From HLUCCA09 sp038745585 (lineage in GTDB: Bacteria; Pseudomonadota; Alphaproteobacteria; Rhodobacterales; Rhodobacteraceae), in NCBI GenBank assembly GCA_038745585.1, contig JBCDLH010000008.1:62001-126000 (forward strand): 64,000 nucleotides of DNA. Direction: 5' to 3'. The notes under the pieces were generated by a model, which was not told where the DNA came from, ran no database searches, and worked only from the letters and a program-made list of their open reading frames with translations. Made by a program: the position numbers and the translations under genes. How positions within the stretch are numbered: position 1 is the first letter of the stretch; every line of letters begins with the position of its first letter. Positions 7,978 to 16,688 of the stretch are shown here, in pieces.

Positions 7978-9000
7978 CTACATAGAAGCGTCGAGTGAAA
8001 AGAGCCCCTCGGGCAGGAACGATCCGTCGAAGTAGAGCTCCGGCGTTGGATCATTCTCAAACTCGTAGGTCTCACCGATTTGGGCAATCGCGGCTGCCAT
8101 ACGCTCCGGGTCGATCCCGCCCATGCCATTGGCCTTGACGTGATCGGTTAGGACGTTGGCGTCGATGGCAAGCTGCAAGCGCCGTTCTTCGAGGGCAACG
8201 TCGATCGCCGGATTGCGCTCGGCGACCATCGCCGCTCCGGCCGCCGGGTCCGAGATCACATCCTGCCAACCGGCAGCGACCGCTGCCAGAAACGCTGTCA
8301 CGGCCTCGGGGTTTGCCGCCGCGAACTCGGTATTGGCGATGATCGCATTGCCATAAAGCTGCAACCCGTGATCGGCCATGAGGATGGTCGAGATATCGTC
8401 CTCCGGCACGCCGAGACGCACGAGGTTGAGAAACGACGAAAAGGAAAAGCCCGTGACGGCAGCGACGTTGCCCTCGGCGAGCATCGGCTCGCGCGTGGGA
8501 AATCCTACGGGCTCAACGGTGATCGCGTCCATGTCGATGCCCGCCGCTGTGGCGAAGGCCGGGAACTGCGCCCAGGCGCCATCTGGCGGCGGCGCGCCGA
8601 GGATCTTGCCTTCAAGATCTGCCGGAGCTTCGACGCCGAGCGACTTGCGGCCAACGACGGCAAAGGGCGGCTTGTCATAGACCATCATCACGGCTGTGAC
8701 CGGCGCGCCCGGGTTTTGGTCGAGGAACTTGATCAACGAATTGATGTCGGCAAAACCCATCGGGAAGGCGCCAGTGGCAACCTTGGGTATCGCATCGAGC
8801 GAGCCTTGTCCGGCCGCGACTTCGACTTCAAGACCGGCTTCGGCGAAGTGCCCGTTGTCGATGGCGGCGAAGTAGGCTGCCGATGGCCCCTCAAACTTCC
8901 AGTCGAGCGCGAAGGGTACTTCGGTCTGCGCGGCGACGGCGGCGGCGGCGGCAGAAAGAATCGCCGCGACTCCCCCAGCGGCAACAGTACGGATAAACAC
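7978..9000 (-). CDS. ABC transporter periplasmic substrate-binding protein, NMT1/THI5-like
   Basis: Exported solute-binding component of the NitT/TauT-type importer. The 340-aa protein begins with a signal peptide ending about AAAAAVAAQ, followed by the NMT1-like fold start PFALDWKFEGPSAAYFAAI and the GSLDAIPKVATG ligand-site segment. I chose a GTG start at 9000 because GGAGG lies 7 nt upstream; the open frame further upstream would bury the signal peptide. It heads the transporter genes and is preceded by 209 bp of non-coding DNA that probably holds the promoter. Ligand unknown. Confidence 0.85.
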   Translation of the reverse strand: MFIRTVAAGGVAAILSAAAAAVAAQTEVPFALDWKFEGPSAAYFAAIDNGHFAEAGLEVEVAAGQGSLDAIPKVATGAFPMGFADINSLIKFLDQNPGAPVTAVMMVYDKPPFAVVGRKSLGVEAPADLEGKILGAPPPDGAWAQFPAFATAAGIDMDAITVEPVGFPTREPMLAEGNVAAVTGFSFSSFLNLVRLGVPEDDISTILMADHGLQLYGNAIIANTEFAAANPEAVTAFLAAVAAGWQDVISDPAAGAAMVAERNPAIDVALEERRLQLAIDANVLTDHVKANGMGGIDPERMAAAIAQIGETYEFENDPTPELYFDGSFLPEGLFSLDASM

Positions 9001-9209
9001 GTCAGGACCTCCACTGTCCGTTATGGTTGACCGCGAAGCGACTGGGCGTTGGCCCAGCATCACGCGGGATCGCCGCACTGTGAGAACCCCGCGCCGGGTT
9101 GGAAGTACTGCCGTTGCTTTGACGGCTGTGCCGAGGTTGGGCCAACCACCAACTGCTTGGTAAGCGCGCTAAACGCTCAAAAAACAGGCGGGTCTGGGCT
9201 CGCTTGCCG

Positions 9210-11168
9210 TCACGCTGGCCCCATCTGGCCCGCGCGCGCAAGGTCCAACGCGTAGCGATCAGAGTCGCCGTCTCCCTCTCCAACGCGGACCACAGCCGGC
9301 GACCGCGCGTTTCGTTCGCCGGGCAGCGCAGTCCGCGCAGCTTTGGGCAGGTCGAACATGACGCGCGTGCCGGGCAAGCGCGCAAAGCCCCATGCGGGCG
9401 GCGGGAGCGCCCTGTCTGCGCCCCCCGCTTTTAGGTAGGCAAGCAGAACGTCGCGGACGGCGATTGGCCCGCCAAGCGACAGCGGCGCGGCCCCCGACAC
9501 CGGAAATCCGCATCCCCCGCCCAGACGGTAACTGTTGGTCGCAAGAACGAAAGCATCGTCGGGCGCAATCGGGCGCCCCGCGTGGCGCAGCTCGACGATC
9601 CGGCCCACGCAGTCGTGCGGTCTGAGCCGCGTTCCGACCGCGTCGAAGAGCGGTTCTCGGCTTAGGTCGATCCGATAGGTCACGCCCGATACGACGTCGA
9701 AGGCGTAGCTTGGGTGCGCCGGGTCGAGCAGCGGAGCGCGCAACGCGCCAGGGACGACCGTCTGAAAGACGCTTGCGCTGCGTTCGAGCCAGTCTTTCAG
9801 TTGGGCCCCCGTCAGACGCAAAGCGGCAAGCGTGTTTTGGTAAACGTAGAGATCGACCACATGCCGCATGAGGAGCGTGCCCGCGGGCACGTCGGTGTAC
9901 TCCGCTGCCCCACGCTGTCCGCCCGCCTTCAGTGGCGCCGTCGCCGAAAGGATCGGGAGCGCGGCCTCCGGCCGTCCGCGCAGCGCGTCGGCGACAGCGT
10001 CTGCCTGCGCCGCGTTGACGATCTGAAGCGCGGGCACATCGGCGATGTGCGCGAAATAGGTGCTGAAGGCGCGGCTGTTCTGCGTAACGGGCCGCGCGAC
10101 GTGGCGCAGCGTTTCCGCATGGTGGGCCGCAGCGGCTGCGACAACGCCGGGATGCGGGCGTTGGCGCGTGACCGAGCGGAGGGAGGCCGCGCTCTCGGTT
10201 ACGCGCCATCCGCCTCCGGCATCATAGCTCAGGCGTAGGTCGACCAGGCCAATATGGCTGCCCCAAACGCCCGGCATCGTGGTGGGCTTGCCATGGAGCA
10301 TACCGGCGGCCGGATCTATGCGCTCGGCTTTGCCCGGCCCATTCGCGCTCGCCGGCACAGCGCTCGGCGGCGGCGCGAAATCCGGCGCGGGGAAAAGGTC
10401 GTGGGCGTGGCCCGAAAGAACGACGTCGACCGTATCGAGCGCGGCTACAGGCACGGCGGCATGCTCCATCATCGGCGTTGCACGCGCGCTGCCGATCCCG
10501 GAATGGCAGAGCACGATCACAACGTCCGCCCCGCGACGCCGCAAGTCCGGCGCCCAGGCAGCTACGGTCTCTACGATATCGCGTGAGGCGAGCTGCCCGC
10601 CGAGCGCATCGCCGTTCCAAGCCAGGGTCTGTGGTGGCGCGACCCCAATAAGGCCGATTTTGATCGGACGAGCCGCGCCATCGCCGCAGGTCAGAGGTCG
10701 CTCAAAGAGGAGCGTGGTCGGCGCCAAAGGCGTGTCGTCGAGCGGCGTTGGCCCCAGGGCCCGCACAATGTTGGCCAAGGTCAGCGGCACCGGCGCCTCG
10801 GCGATGATCCGTTTAACGGGCGAGAGGCCGCGGTCAAAGTCGTGGTTGCCGAGCGTTGCCGCGTCGAGACCGGCCGCCTGGAGTGCCGCAGACATCGGGT
10901 GTCCGCCCGAGGGCGGGGCTGTGGCGAGGACATCGTCGATGGGGCTGCCCTCGTAGGCATCGCCGATATCGAACAACAGCGCGTTTAGAGCCTCTTTGCG
11001 CGCAAGCTCGGCCTCCGCGGCAGCAAGTGCGAGGCTCTGACCCGTCACCGGCTGATCGGCGATATAGTCGTAGGGCATCAGCCTCATATGCAGGTCGGAC
11101 AGGGAAATCAGGCGCAGATGTGCCTCGGTCGGGCCGGCGTCGGCCGTGAAGCGATGTGGCCCCGACAC
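9210..11168 (-). CDS. cpdB: CpdB-like 2',3'-cyclic-nucleotide 2'-phosphodiesterase/3'-nucleotidase
   Basis: Hydrolyses 2',3'-cyclic nucleotides and 3'-nucleotides to nucleosides. The protein (652 aa from this start) has an N-terminal metallophosphatase domain with RLISLSDLHMRLMPYDY, LLFDIGDAYEGSP, TLGNHDFDRG and the VIVLCHSG and SGHAHDLF metal-site motifs, then a C-terminal 5'-nucleotidase domain (NSYRLGGGCGFP). GTG at 11168 is chosen because AAAGGAGG lies 10 nt upstream; TTG or ATG codons further upstream are possible. No signal peptide is visible with any start, although enteric CpdB is periplasmic. It lies upstream of and co-oriented with the ABC importer. Confidence 0.85.
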   Translation of the reverse strand: MSGPHRFTADAGPTEAHLRLISLSDLHMRLMPYDYIADQPVTGQSLALAAAEAELARKEALNALLFDIGDAYEGSPIDDVLATAPPSGGHPMSAALQAAGLDAATLGNHDFDRGLSPVKRIIAEAPVPLTLANIVRALGPTPLDDTPLAPTTLLFERPLTCGDGAARPIKIGLIGVAPPQTLAWNGDALGGQLASRDIVETVAAWAPDLRRRGADVVIVLCHSGIGSARATPMMEHAAVPVAALDTVDVVLSGHAHDLFPAPDFAPPPSAVPASANGPGKAERIDPAAGMLHGKPTTMPGVWGSHIGLVDLRLSYDAGGGWRVTESAASLRSVTRQRPHPGVVAAAAAHHAETLRHVARPVTQNSRAFSTYFAHIADVPALQIVNAAQADAVADALRGRPEAALPILSATAPLKAGGQRGAAEYTDVPAGTLLMRHVVDLYVYQNTLAALRLTGAQLKDWLERSASVFQTVVPGALRAPLLDPAHPSYAFDVVSGVTYRIDLSREPLFDAVGTRLRPHDCVGRIVELRHAGRPIAPDDAFVLATNSYRLGGGCGFPVSGAAPLSLGGPIAVRDVLLAYLKAGGADRALPPPAWGFARLPGTRVMFDLPKAARTALPGERNARSPAVVRVGEGDGDSDRYALDLARAGQMGPA

Positions 11169-11430
11169 TTCGGAGAGGCCTCCTTTTTTGTTGTCTGCAA
11201 CGGTGCAATGTCCCTGCGCAGAAAGCATGCGGCGGGGCAAGGCCGGATCACGCGCACTCGTCGTTTGGGATCAGAGGTCGGGGTCAAAGGGAGTGCCGTG
11301 CTCCGGTCTGGCGACGAGATGCGGGCCCGGCCCCGAAAGCGTTTGCGCCGCGCCGGGCCGCGTGGCATTGCCGCGCCGGGCCGGGTCCTGCAGCACCCGG
11401 CGCGAATGTCAGCGCAACCTTGGGGGCGGG

Positions 11431-12441
11431 ATGAAAGACGCGGAAGCGGTGACCTTCGGGGGCTCCGGGCTGGAGCGCGCCGCGACGCTTCGGTCAGACC
11501 CGGCAAAGCTCGACGCCCTCGCCGCAGGGCCTGAGGCCCGCATCTTACCCCTCTGGCGCGGCAAGGTCCTCGTCCGCAATGACGAAACCGACCTGTGCCT
11601 CGCCCCGGTAGAGGCTTGCGCCGCGATCCTCGCCGAGGGGCAAAAGGAGCGCGTCTTTCTCGGGCGCGGCGACGGCGCGGACTTGCGCCGCGATCCCGAG
11701 CGGGCGGCTGAAGGACCGCCCTGGTTTGCCGCCGATGTCTCCGACTGGGAGCCTGAAGGCCAAGAAACCGGTCCGGCCGGAGCGTTTCTCGACCCGACCG
11801 AACAGCGCTACCCCGGCCTGCCTGCCGATCACCGCTTTATGGAACTGCGCAGCGCCATGGCGCGTCTCACGCCCCGCGATGCCGAACTGGCAGCCACCGC
11901 CAAAGCTGTCCTCGGCTGGCACCGAACGCATCGGTTCTGTGCCCGATGTGGGGGGCCGACCGCGATGATCGAAGGTGGCTGGCAGCGCCAGTGTTCGGCC
12001 TGCGGCGCGCGTCACTTTCCGCGGACCGACCCCGTCGTGATCATGCTGATCACCCATGGGAATTCGGTCTTGCTCGGCCGATCGCCCGGATGGCCCGACC
12101 GCATGTATTCGCTCCTTGCAGGCTTTGTGGAGCCGGGCGAGACGATAGAAGCGGCTGTGCGCCGCGAGGTTTCCGAGGAGGCGGGCATCCGCGTGGGCGG
12201 GGTGAGCTACCTTGCGTCGCAGCCGTGGCCGTTCCCCGCGTCGCTGATGATTGGCTGCCAAGGCACCGCGCTCACGCGCGAGATCACGCTCGATCCCATC
12301 GAGCTCGAAGACGCGCTCTGGGTGACGCGCGAGGACCTGCTCGCCATCCATGCCGAGGAGAGCGATCGGATCAAGCCCGCGCGACAAGGCGCGATCGCGC
12401 ATTTCCTGCTGGCCCGATGGCTGTCGGATCAACTGAGGTAA
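11431..12441 (+). CDS. nudC: NADH pyrophosphatase (NudC), possible deNADding enzyme
   Basis: Cleaves NAD(H) to NMN(H) and AMP, and in characterised members removes NAD caps from RNA. The 336-aa protein has a zinc ribbon with cysteines near 170, 173, 188 and 191 (FCARCGG, QCSACGARHFPR), the Nudix box GFVEPGETIEAAVRREVSEE at about 231-250, and the subfamily-defining SQPWPFPASLM just after it. The ATG at 11431 follows a G-rich leader (TTGGGGGCGGG). It is divergent from cpdB and 12 bp upstream of an SRPBCC gene. Confidence 0.95.
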   Translation: MKDAEAVTFGGSGLERAATLRSDPAKLDALAAGPEARILPLWRGKVLVRNDETDLCLAPVEACAAILAEGQKERVFLGRGDGADLRRDPERAAEGPPWFAADVSDWEPEGQETGPAGAFLDPTEQRYPGLPADHRFMELRSAMARLTPRDAELAATAKAVLGWHRTHRFCARCGGPTAMIEGGWQRQCSACGARHFPRTDPVVIMLITHGNSVLLGRSPGWPDRMYSLLAGFVEPGETIEAAVRREVSEEAGIRVGGVSYLASQPWPFPASLMIGCQGTALTREITLDPIELEDALWVTREDLLAIHAEESDRIKPARQGAIAHFLLARWLSDQLR

Positions 12442-12453
12442 GAGGACGCGGTG

Positions 12454-12954
12454 ATGGAGCTCACGGCCCGTGAAAAGATCGCGCTGCCCACCGATGTCGT
12501 CTGGGAAGAGATTACCGCCTTCGAGCGGTTCGAAGAGACGCTTCGTAGGCGCGGCGCCAAGATCGAACGCGCGAGGGGCTCGGAGGGCCCTGTGGCGGAA
12601 GGCACGGTTTGGCTGACGGAATTTACCTTTTCTGGCCGTGCACGCACGGCGGAGATCGCCATGAGAACGCTCAAGCGGCCCCAGGCGATGCGCCTCGATG
12701 GGACGGGAAGCGGGCTTGAAGGTGTAGTCGAGATTACGCTCACCGCGCCCGACGCAGGGCACACTGTGCTCGACCTCAGCGCAACGCTTCGGGCAACGGG
12801 CTTGGGCGCCAAGGTCCTGCTTCAGCCGCTCAAGCTTGCCCGCGGCAAACTGCAAGCTCAACTCAACGCCACTGCGGCGAAAATCGCACGCGACGCGGAA
12901 CAGCGACATGGGGCCAACGCCGTGGCGCAAGTCAAAGACGGCGAGCAGAAATAA
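12454..12954 (+). CDS. SRPBCC-fold protein of unknown ligand
   Basis: A 166-aa cytoplasmic protein with the START/Bet-v-1-like pattern: N-terminal strand MELTAREKIALPTDVVWEEI, a helix-loop (FERFEETLRRRG), central beta strands and a long C-terminal helix (KLQAQLNATAAKIARDAEQ). The ATG at 12454 has AGAGGA about 8 nt upstream; a GTG one codon earlier is equally open. It follows nudC by 12 bp and is convergent with pheA, whose stop is 4 bp away. No function can be assigned beyond the fold. Confidence 0.8.
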   Translation: MELTAREKIALPTDVVWEEITAFERFEETLRRRGAKIERARGSEGPVAEGTVWLTEFTFSGRARTAEIAMRTLKRPQAMRLDGTGSGLEGVVEITLTAPDAGHTVLDLSATLRATGLGAKVLLQPLKLARGKLQAQLNATAAKIARDAEQRHGANAVAQVKDGEQK

Positions 12955-12958
12955 CGCG

Positions 12959-13810
12959 TCAGCGCCGCTTCGGATCCGCCGGATACACGCCGAGCACTTC
13001 AAGCTTCGTGCAGAAATACTCCAACTCTTCGAGTGCCAGCTGCACGTTACGGTCGTCCGGGTGCCCCTCGATGTCGGCGTAAAACTGCGTTGCGGTAAAC
13101 ATCCCGTCGACCATGTAGCTTTCGAGCTTTGTCATATTGACGCCGTTGGTCGCAAACCCGCCCATCGCCTTGTAGAGCGCGGCGGGGATATTGCGGACAC
13201 GGAAGACGAAGGTCGTCATCATCCCGTGGGTGCCACGGCGGAGGTAATCGGGTTGCCGCGCCATGATCAGAAAGCGCGTCGTGTTTGTGTCCTCGTCCTC
13301 GATATGCCGTGCGAGCGGATCAAGCCCGTAGATCTCGCCGGCAAGGTCGGAGGCGAGCGCCGCCTGCGTAACGTCGCCCTTTTCGGCCACATCGCGGGCG
13401 GCGCGGGCATTGTCCGTGCTGACACGGCCGGTGATCCCGTTGGCGCGAAGAAACGTCGCGCATTGCGGCAGGAGGACAAGATGGCTCCAGGCATCGCGGA
13501 TATCGGCAAGCCGCGCGCCAGGCACGGCGAGCAGGTTTATATGCACCCGCACAAATGCCTCATCGATGATGTGGAGACCACTCTCGGGCAGCAGGCGGTG
13601 AATGTCTGCCACGCGCCCATAGGTCGTATTCTCAACCGGCAGCATTGCAAGATCTGCGCGCCCCGCACGGACTGCTTCAATGGCGGCCTCGAACGTGGCG
13701 CATGGCAGCGCCTCGTGGTTCGGCCGGGCATCGTGACAGGCCTGATGCGAATAGGCGCCCGGCTCCCCCTGAAAGGCGATCTTTGGCGGGCTTGTCTCTG
13801 AGGGCATCAT
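12959..13810 (-). CDS. pheA: Prephenate dehydratase
   Basis: Converts prephenate to phenylpyruvate in phenylalanine synthesis; cytoplasmic. The 283-aa protein has the PDT domain start IAFQGEPGAYSHQAC, LPVENTTYGRV near residue 60, and the catalytic-threonine motif NTTRFLIMAR near residue 177, followed by a C-terminal ACT regulatory domain (ALYKAMGGFATNGVNMTKLE). There is no chorismate mutase domain, so it is the stand-alone enzyme. It is divergent from a cytochrome c gene with 143 bp between starts. Confidence 0.96.
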   Translation of the reverse strand: MMPSETSPPKIAFQGEPGAYSHQACHDARPNHEALPCATFEAAIEAVRAGRADLAMLPVENTTYGRVADIHRLLPESGLHIIDEAFVRVHINLLAVPGARLADIRDAWSHLVLLPQCATFLRANGITGRVSTDNARAARDVAEKGDVTQAALASDLAGEIYGLDPLARHIEDEDTNTTRFLIMARQPDYLRRGTHGMMTTFVFRVRNIPAALYKAMGGFATNGVNMTKLESYMVDGMFTATQFYADIEGHPDDRNVQLALEELEYFCTKLEVLGVYPADPKRR

Positions 13811-13953
13811 GGCAGCTTTCGGCAGGCTGCGCTGGGCGCGAAACGCAAGAAAACCAGTGCAGAAGGGCGTTTGGTCGCGCCGGATACACCTTGCGTGCCG
13901 TGGCGGGAAGGCCGTAGATCCTGGCCTAACGCGACACAGGAAGCGAATGCGAC

Positions 13954-14469
13954 ATGTTCGACACGATGACGGTGATGAAGGCCTCGATTGGCCTCTTGAG
14001 TTCTTGGCTGGTCCTGCTTCTGAGCGTGTTCGTCGCCGATAATCTCTACAGCGTTGGTCATCACGGCAAGGGCGATCATCACCAGGCCTACTCCATCGCC
14101 GTTGAGAGCGACACGGCGGTCGAAGAGGTGGCCGAGCTCAGCTTTGAGGAGAAGTGGTCGCAGGCGGATGCGGGCAAGGGCGAGCGAGTCTGGTCGAAGT
14201 GCCGTGCCTGCCACCAGCTAGAGGACGGCGCAAACGCGACCGGCCCCTACCTCTACGGGGTCGTGGGGCGCGAAATCGACAGCGCGCAAGGCTTTGCCTA
14301 TTCCGGCGCTCTGGAGGCATCGGCCGAGGTGTGGACGCCGGAGAACCTTTACGCCTTTCTCGAGGACCCGCGCGGCTGGGCGCCGGGCACATCGATGTCC
14401 TTTAGCGGTCTGCCATCTTGGGAGGACCGCGTGAACCTCATCGCTTATCTCGACGCGACCGACGACTGA
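13954..14469 (+). CDS. Membrane-anchored c-type cytochrome (CycM/c-y-like)
   Basis: Electron carrier expected to link the bc1 complex to terminal oxidases. The 171-aa protein has one N-terminal uncleaved membrane anchor (SIGLLSSWLVLLLSVFVAD), a charged linker, the haem-binding motif CRACH at about 83-87 and the distal methionine in GTSMSF near residue 148. Length and architecture match CycM of rhizobia and cytochrome c552/c-y of Paracoccus and Rhodobacter. AGGAAG precedes the ATG. A terminator-like hairpin follows at 14498. The gene is divergent from pheA. Confidence 0.9.
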   Translation: MFDTMTVMKASIGLLSSWLVLLLSVFVADNLYSVGHHGKGDHHQAYSIAVESDTAVEEVAELSFEEKWSQADAGKGERVWSKCRACHQLEDGANATGPYLYGVVGREIDSAQGFAYSGALEASAEVWTPENLYAFLEDPRGWAPGTSMSFSGLPSWEDRVNLIAYLDATDD

Positions 14470-14497
14470 GCCCGCAGGCCCACCGGATCCGAACCGC

Positions 14498-14534
14498 AAA
14501 GCGCCCGCCGATGGCCGGCGCTTTGTTTCATTTT
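14498..14534 (+). terminator. Rho-independent terminator after the cytochrome c gene
   Basis: AAAGCGCC-C-GCC / GGC-C-GGCGCTTT pairs across a 3-nt loop with one internal mismatch and is followed by TTTGTTTCATTTT. It begins 29 bp after the cytochrome stop codon. Confidence 0.7.
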
Positions 14535-14718
14535 GGGCGTTGAGCACGCGGTTTGGCTCGCACATCCTCACAGAATCGCAACTTGACCCTTCACAAGACG
14601 CCATCGACCCTATCTCTTGTTGATGTGCGACGTGCCGCCGCGGAGCAAAGTTTCCTCCGCACTCCGCCCTTTTTGGCGCGCCGCAGAGTTGACGGACGAA
14701 TGTAAGGAGACGTTGTCG

Positions 14719-16659
14719 ATGCGCCCCACTGCACCGTTGCCCGCCCGCGCCCTTTCCCTTTCCGCTTCGCACGGCGCTGCAGACCGCGCGCGGCGCCACA
14801 CGCTCAAATGGATGGCCTTGCCGCTGCTGGCGGGGCTTTTGGCAACAACGCAGGTCGACGCGCTCGAAGAGGGCTGGATCCGGTCCCATGGGATCACGAC
14901 GTTCAACGCGGACACGCTCCGCTATGCGCAGGACTTCGAGCATCTCGATTACGTTAATCCGGACGCGCCCAAGGGCGGCGAAATCTCGATCTGGGCATTC
15001 GGAAGCTTCGACTCGATGAACCCTTACTCCGTGAAAGGCCGCGGGGCGGGGCTCAGCTCTGTCGGACACGAAAGCATGCTGACCTCGACGGCAGATGAGA
15101 TCGGTTCGAGCTATTGCCTGCTCTGTGAAACGATCGAGTACCCCGAAGATCGCTCCGAGGTCATCTTTACTCTGCGTGAGGGGATCACCTTCGCCGATGG
15201 CTCGCCGCTCACGGCCGAAGACGTGTTTTTCACGTACGAACTCTTCCGCGACAAAGGGCTTCCGTCCTTTCGCGCCGTGATTGAGCGCTTGGTTGAGAGC
15301 GCGGAGGTGTTGGATGACCGCCGCGTGCGCTACGTCTTCAAAGAAGAGGTGCCCAAGCGCGATGTGATCCAGACTGTGGGATCGCTGTCGGTCTTCTCCA
15401 AAGCGCATTACGAGGAGAACGGCCTCGATCTTGAGGAAAACTCTCTTATCCCATTCCTCGGCTCTGGCCCCTATGTCGCCGACGTAGAAAACATGGATGT
15501 CGGCCAGACCATCGTTTATCGGCGCAACCCCGAGTATTGGGGGGCCGATCTTGCAATCAATGTGGGGCGGTCCAACTTCGATGCGATCCGCATCGAGTAC
15601 TTTGCGGATTTCAACTCTGCCTTCGAGGCGTTCAAGGGCGGTGCCTACCATTTCCGCATCGAAAGCAGCTCAAAGTCCTGGGCAACCGGGTACAATTTTC
15701 CTGCGGTCGAAAACGGGCATGTCGTCAAAAAGTCGCTCGAGAACGGGACAATCGCGTCGGGACAGTCCTTTGTGATGAACCTGCGGCGCCCGCAATTTCA
15801 AGACCCGCGCGTGCGGGAGGCGATCGCGCTCATGTTCAATTTTGAGTGGTCGAACGAGCAGCTCTTCTACGGCCTCTATCAGCGCGTGAACTCCTTTTGG
15901 GACAATAGCGACCTTGCAGCGACCGGCATGCCCACGCCCGAAGAGCTCGCCCTGCTTGAGCCCCTGGCAGAGGCGTTGCCCGAGGGCGTGCTGACCGAAG
16001 AGGCCGTCCTGTCGCCGGTGAGCGGCGAACGCCAGCTCGACCGGGGCAACCTGCGCCGCGCCTTGGCCCTTCTGGACGAGGCGGGTTGGGAGGTCGACCC
16101 CGCCGACGGGATGCGCCGGAAAGACGGGCGAACGCTGCGCGTTGAGTTCCTCAACGACAGCCCGACTTTCGACCGCGTCGTCAACCCCTATGTCGAGAAC
16201 CTTCGCCGGGCTGGGATCGACGCCGTACACAACCGCGTCGACAATGCTGAGGCCACGAACCGCGAGCGGTCCTTCGATTTCGACATAGTGACCGACCAAT
16301 TCCCGATGGGATACACGCCCGGCCGCGGTCTGGAGCAGTACTTTGGGAGCGCCACCGCCGATACGAGCGTCTTCAACGCGATGGGGCTCAAATCCGAGGC
16401 GGTCGACAGCCTGATCGCGACCATCGTCGCCGCGGAGAGCCGGGAAGAGATGACCCATGCCACCCGCGCCCTCGACCGCGTCTTGCGCGCCGAGAGGTTC
16501 TGGGTGCCGCAATGGTTTAACAACACGTACAACGTGGCCTATTTCGACATTTTCGAGCATCCCGACCCGTTGCCGCCCTACGCGCTCGGCTACCTCGATT
16601 TCTGGTGGTACAACGCGGACCGCGCCGCCGAGCTGCGCGACGCAGGCGTCCTGCGCTAG
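14719..16659 (+). CDS. yejA: Periplasmic oligopeptide-binding protein, YejA (microcin C/peptide) type
   Basis: Family 5 solute-binding protein of a peptide importer. The 646-aa protein carries a signal peptide (WMALPLLAGLLATTQVDA) after a basic N-region, then the YejA-typical opening HGITTFNADTLRYAQDF and DYVNPDAPKGGEIS, and the family-5 segment FTLREGITFADGSPLTAEDV. The start at 14719 is supported by AAGGAG 9 nt upstream; longer in-frame starts exist. It heads a yejABEF operon, with the permease 29 bp downstream. Known relatives import short peptides and peptide-nucleotide antibiotics; the substrate here is inferred only by family. Confidence 0.9.
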   Translation: MRPTAPLPARALSLSASHGAADRARRHTLKWMALPLLAGLLATTQVDALEEGWIRSHGITTFNADTLRYAQDFEHLDYVNPDAPKGGEISIWAFGSFDSMNPYSVKGRGAGLSSVGHESMLTSTADEIGSSYCLLCETIEYPEDRSEVIFTLREGITFADGSPLTAEDVFFTYELFRDKGLPSFRAVIERLVESAEVLDDRRVRYVFKEEVPKRDVIQTVGSLSVFSKAHYEENGLDLEENSLIPFLGSGPYVADVENMDVGQTIVYRRNPEYWGADLAINVGRSNFDAIRIEYFADFNSAFEAFKGGAYHFRIESSSKSWATGYNFPAVENGHVVKKSLENGTIASGQSFVMNLRRPQFQDPRVREAIALMFNFEWSNEQLFYGLYQRVNSFWDNSDLAATGMPTPEELALLEPLAEALPEGVLTEEAVLSPVSGERQLDRGNLRRALALLDEAGWEVDPADGMRRKDGRTLRVEFLNDSPTFDRVVNPYVENLRRAGIDAVHNRVDNAEATNRERSFDFDIVTDQFPMGYTPGRGLEQYFGSATADTSVFNAMGLKSEAVDSLIATIVAAESREEMTHATRALDRVLRAERFWVPQWFNNTYNVAYFDIFEHPDPLPPYALGYLDFWWYNADRAAELRDAGVLR

Positions 16660-16688
16660 TCCCGGCCCCCAAGCGAGAGACAGCCAGA

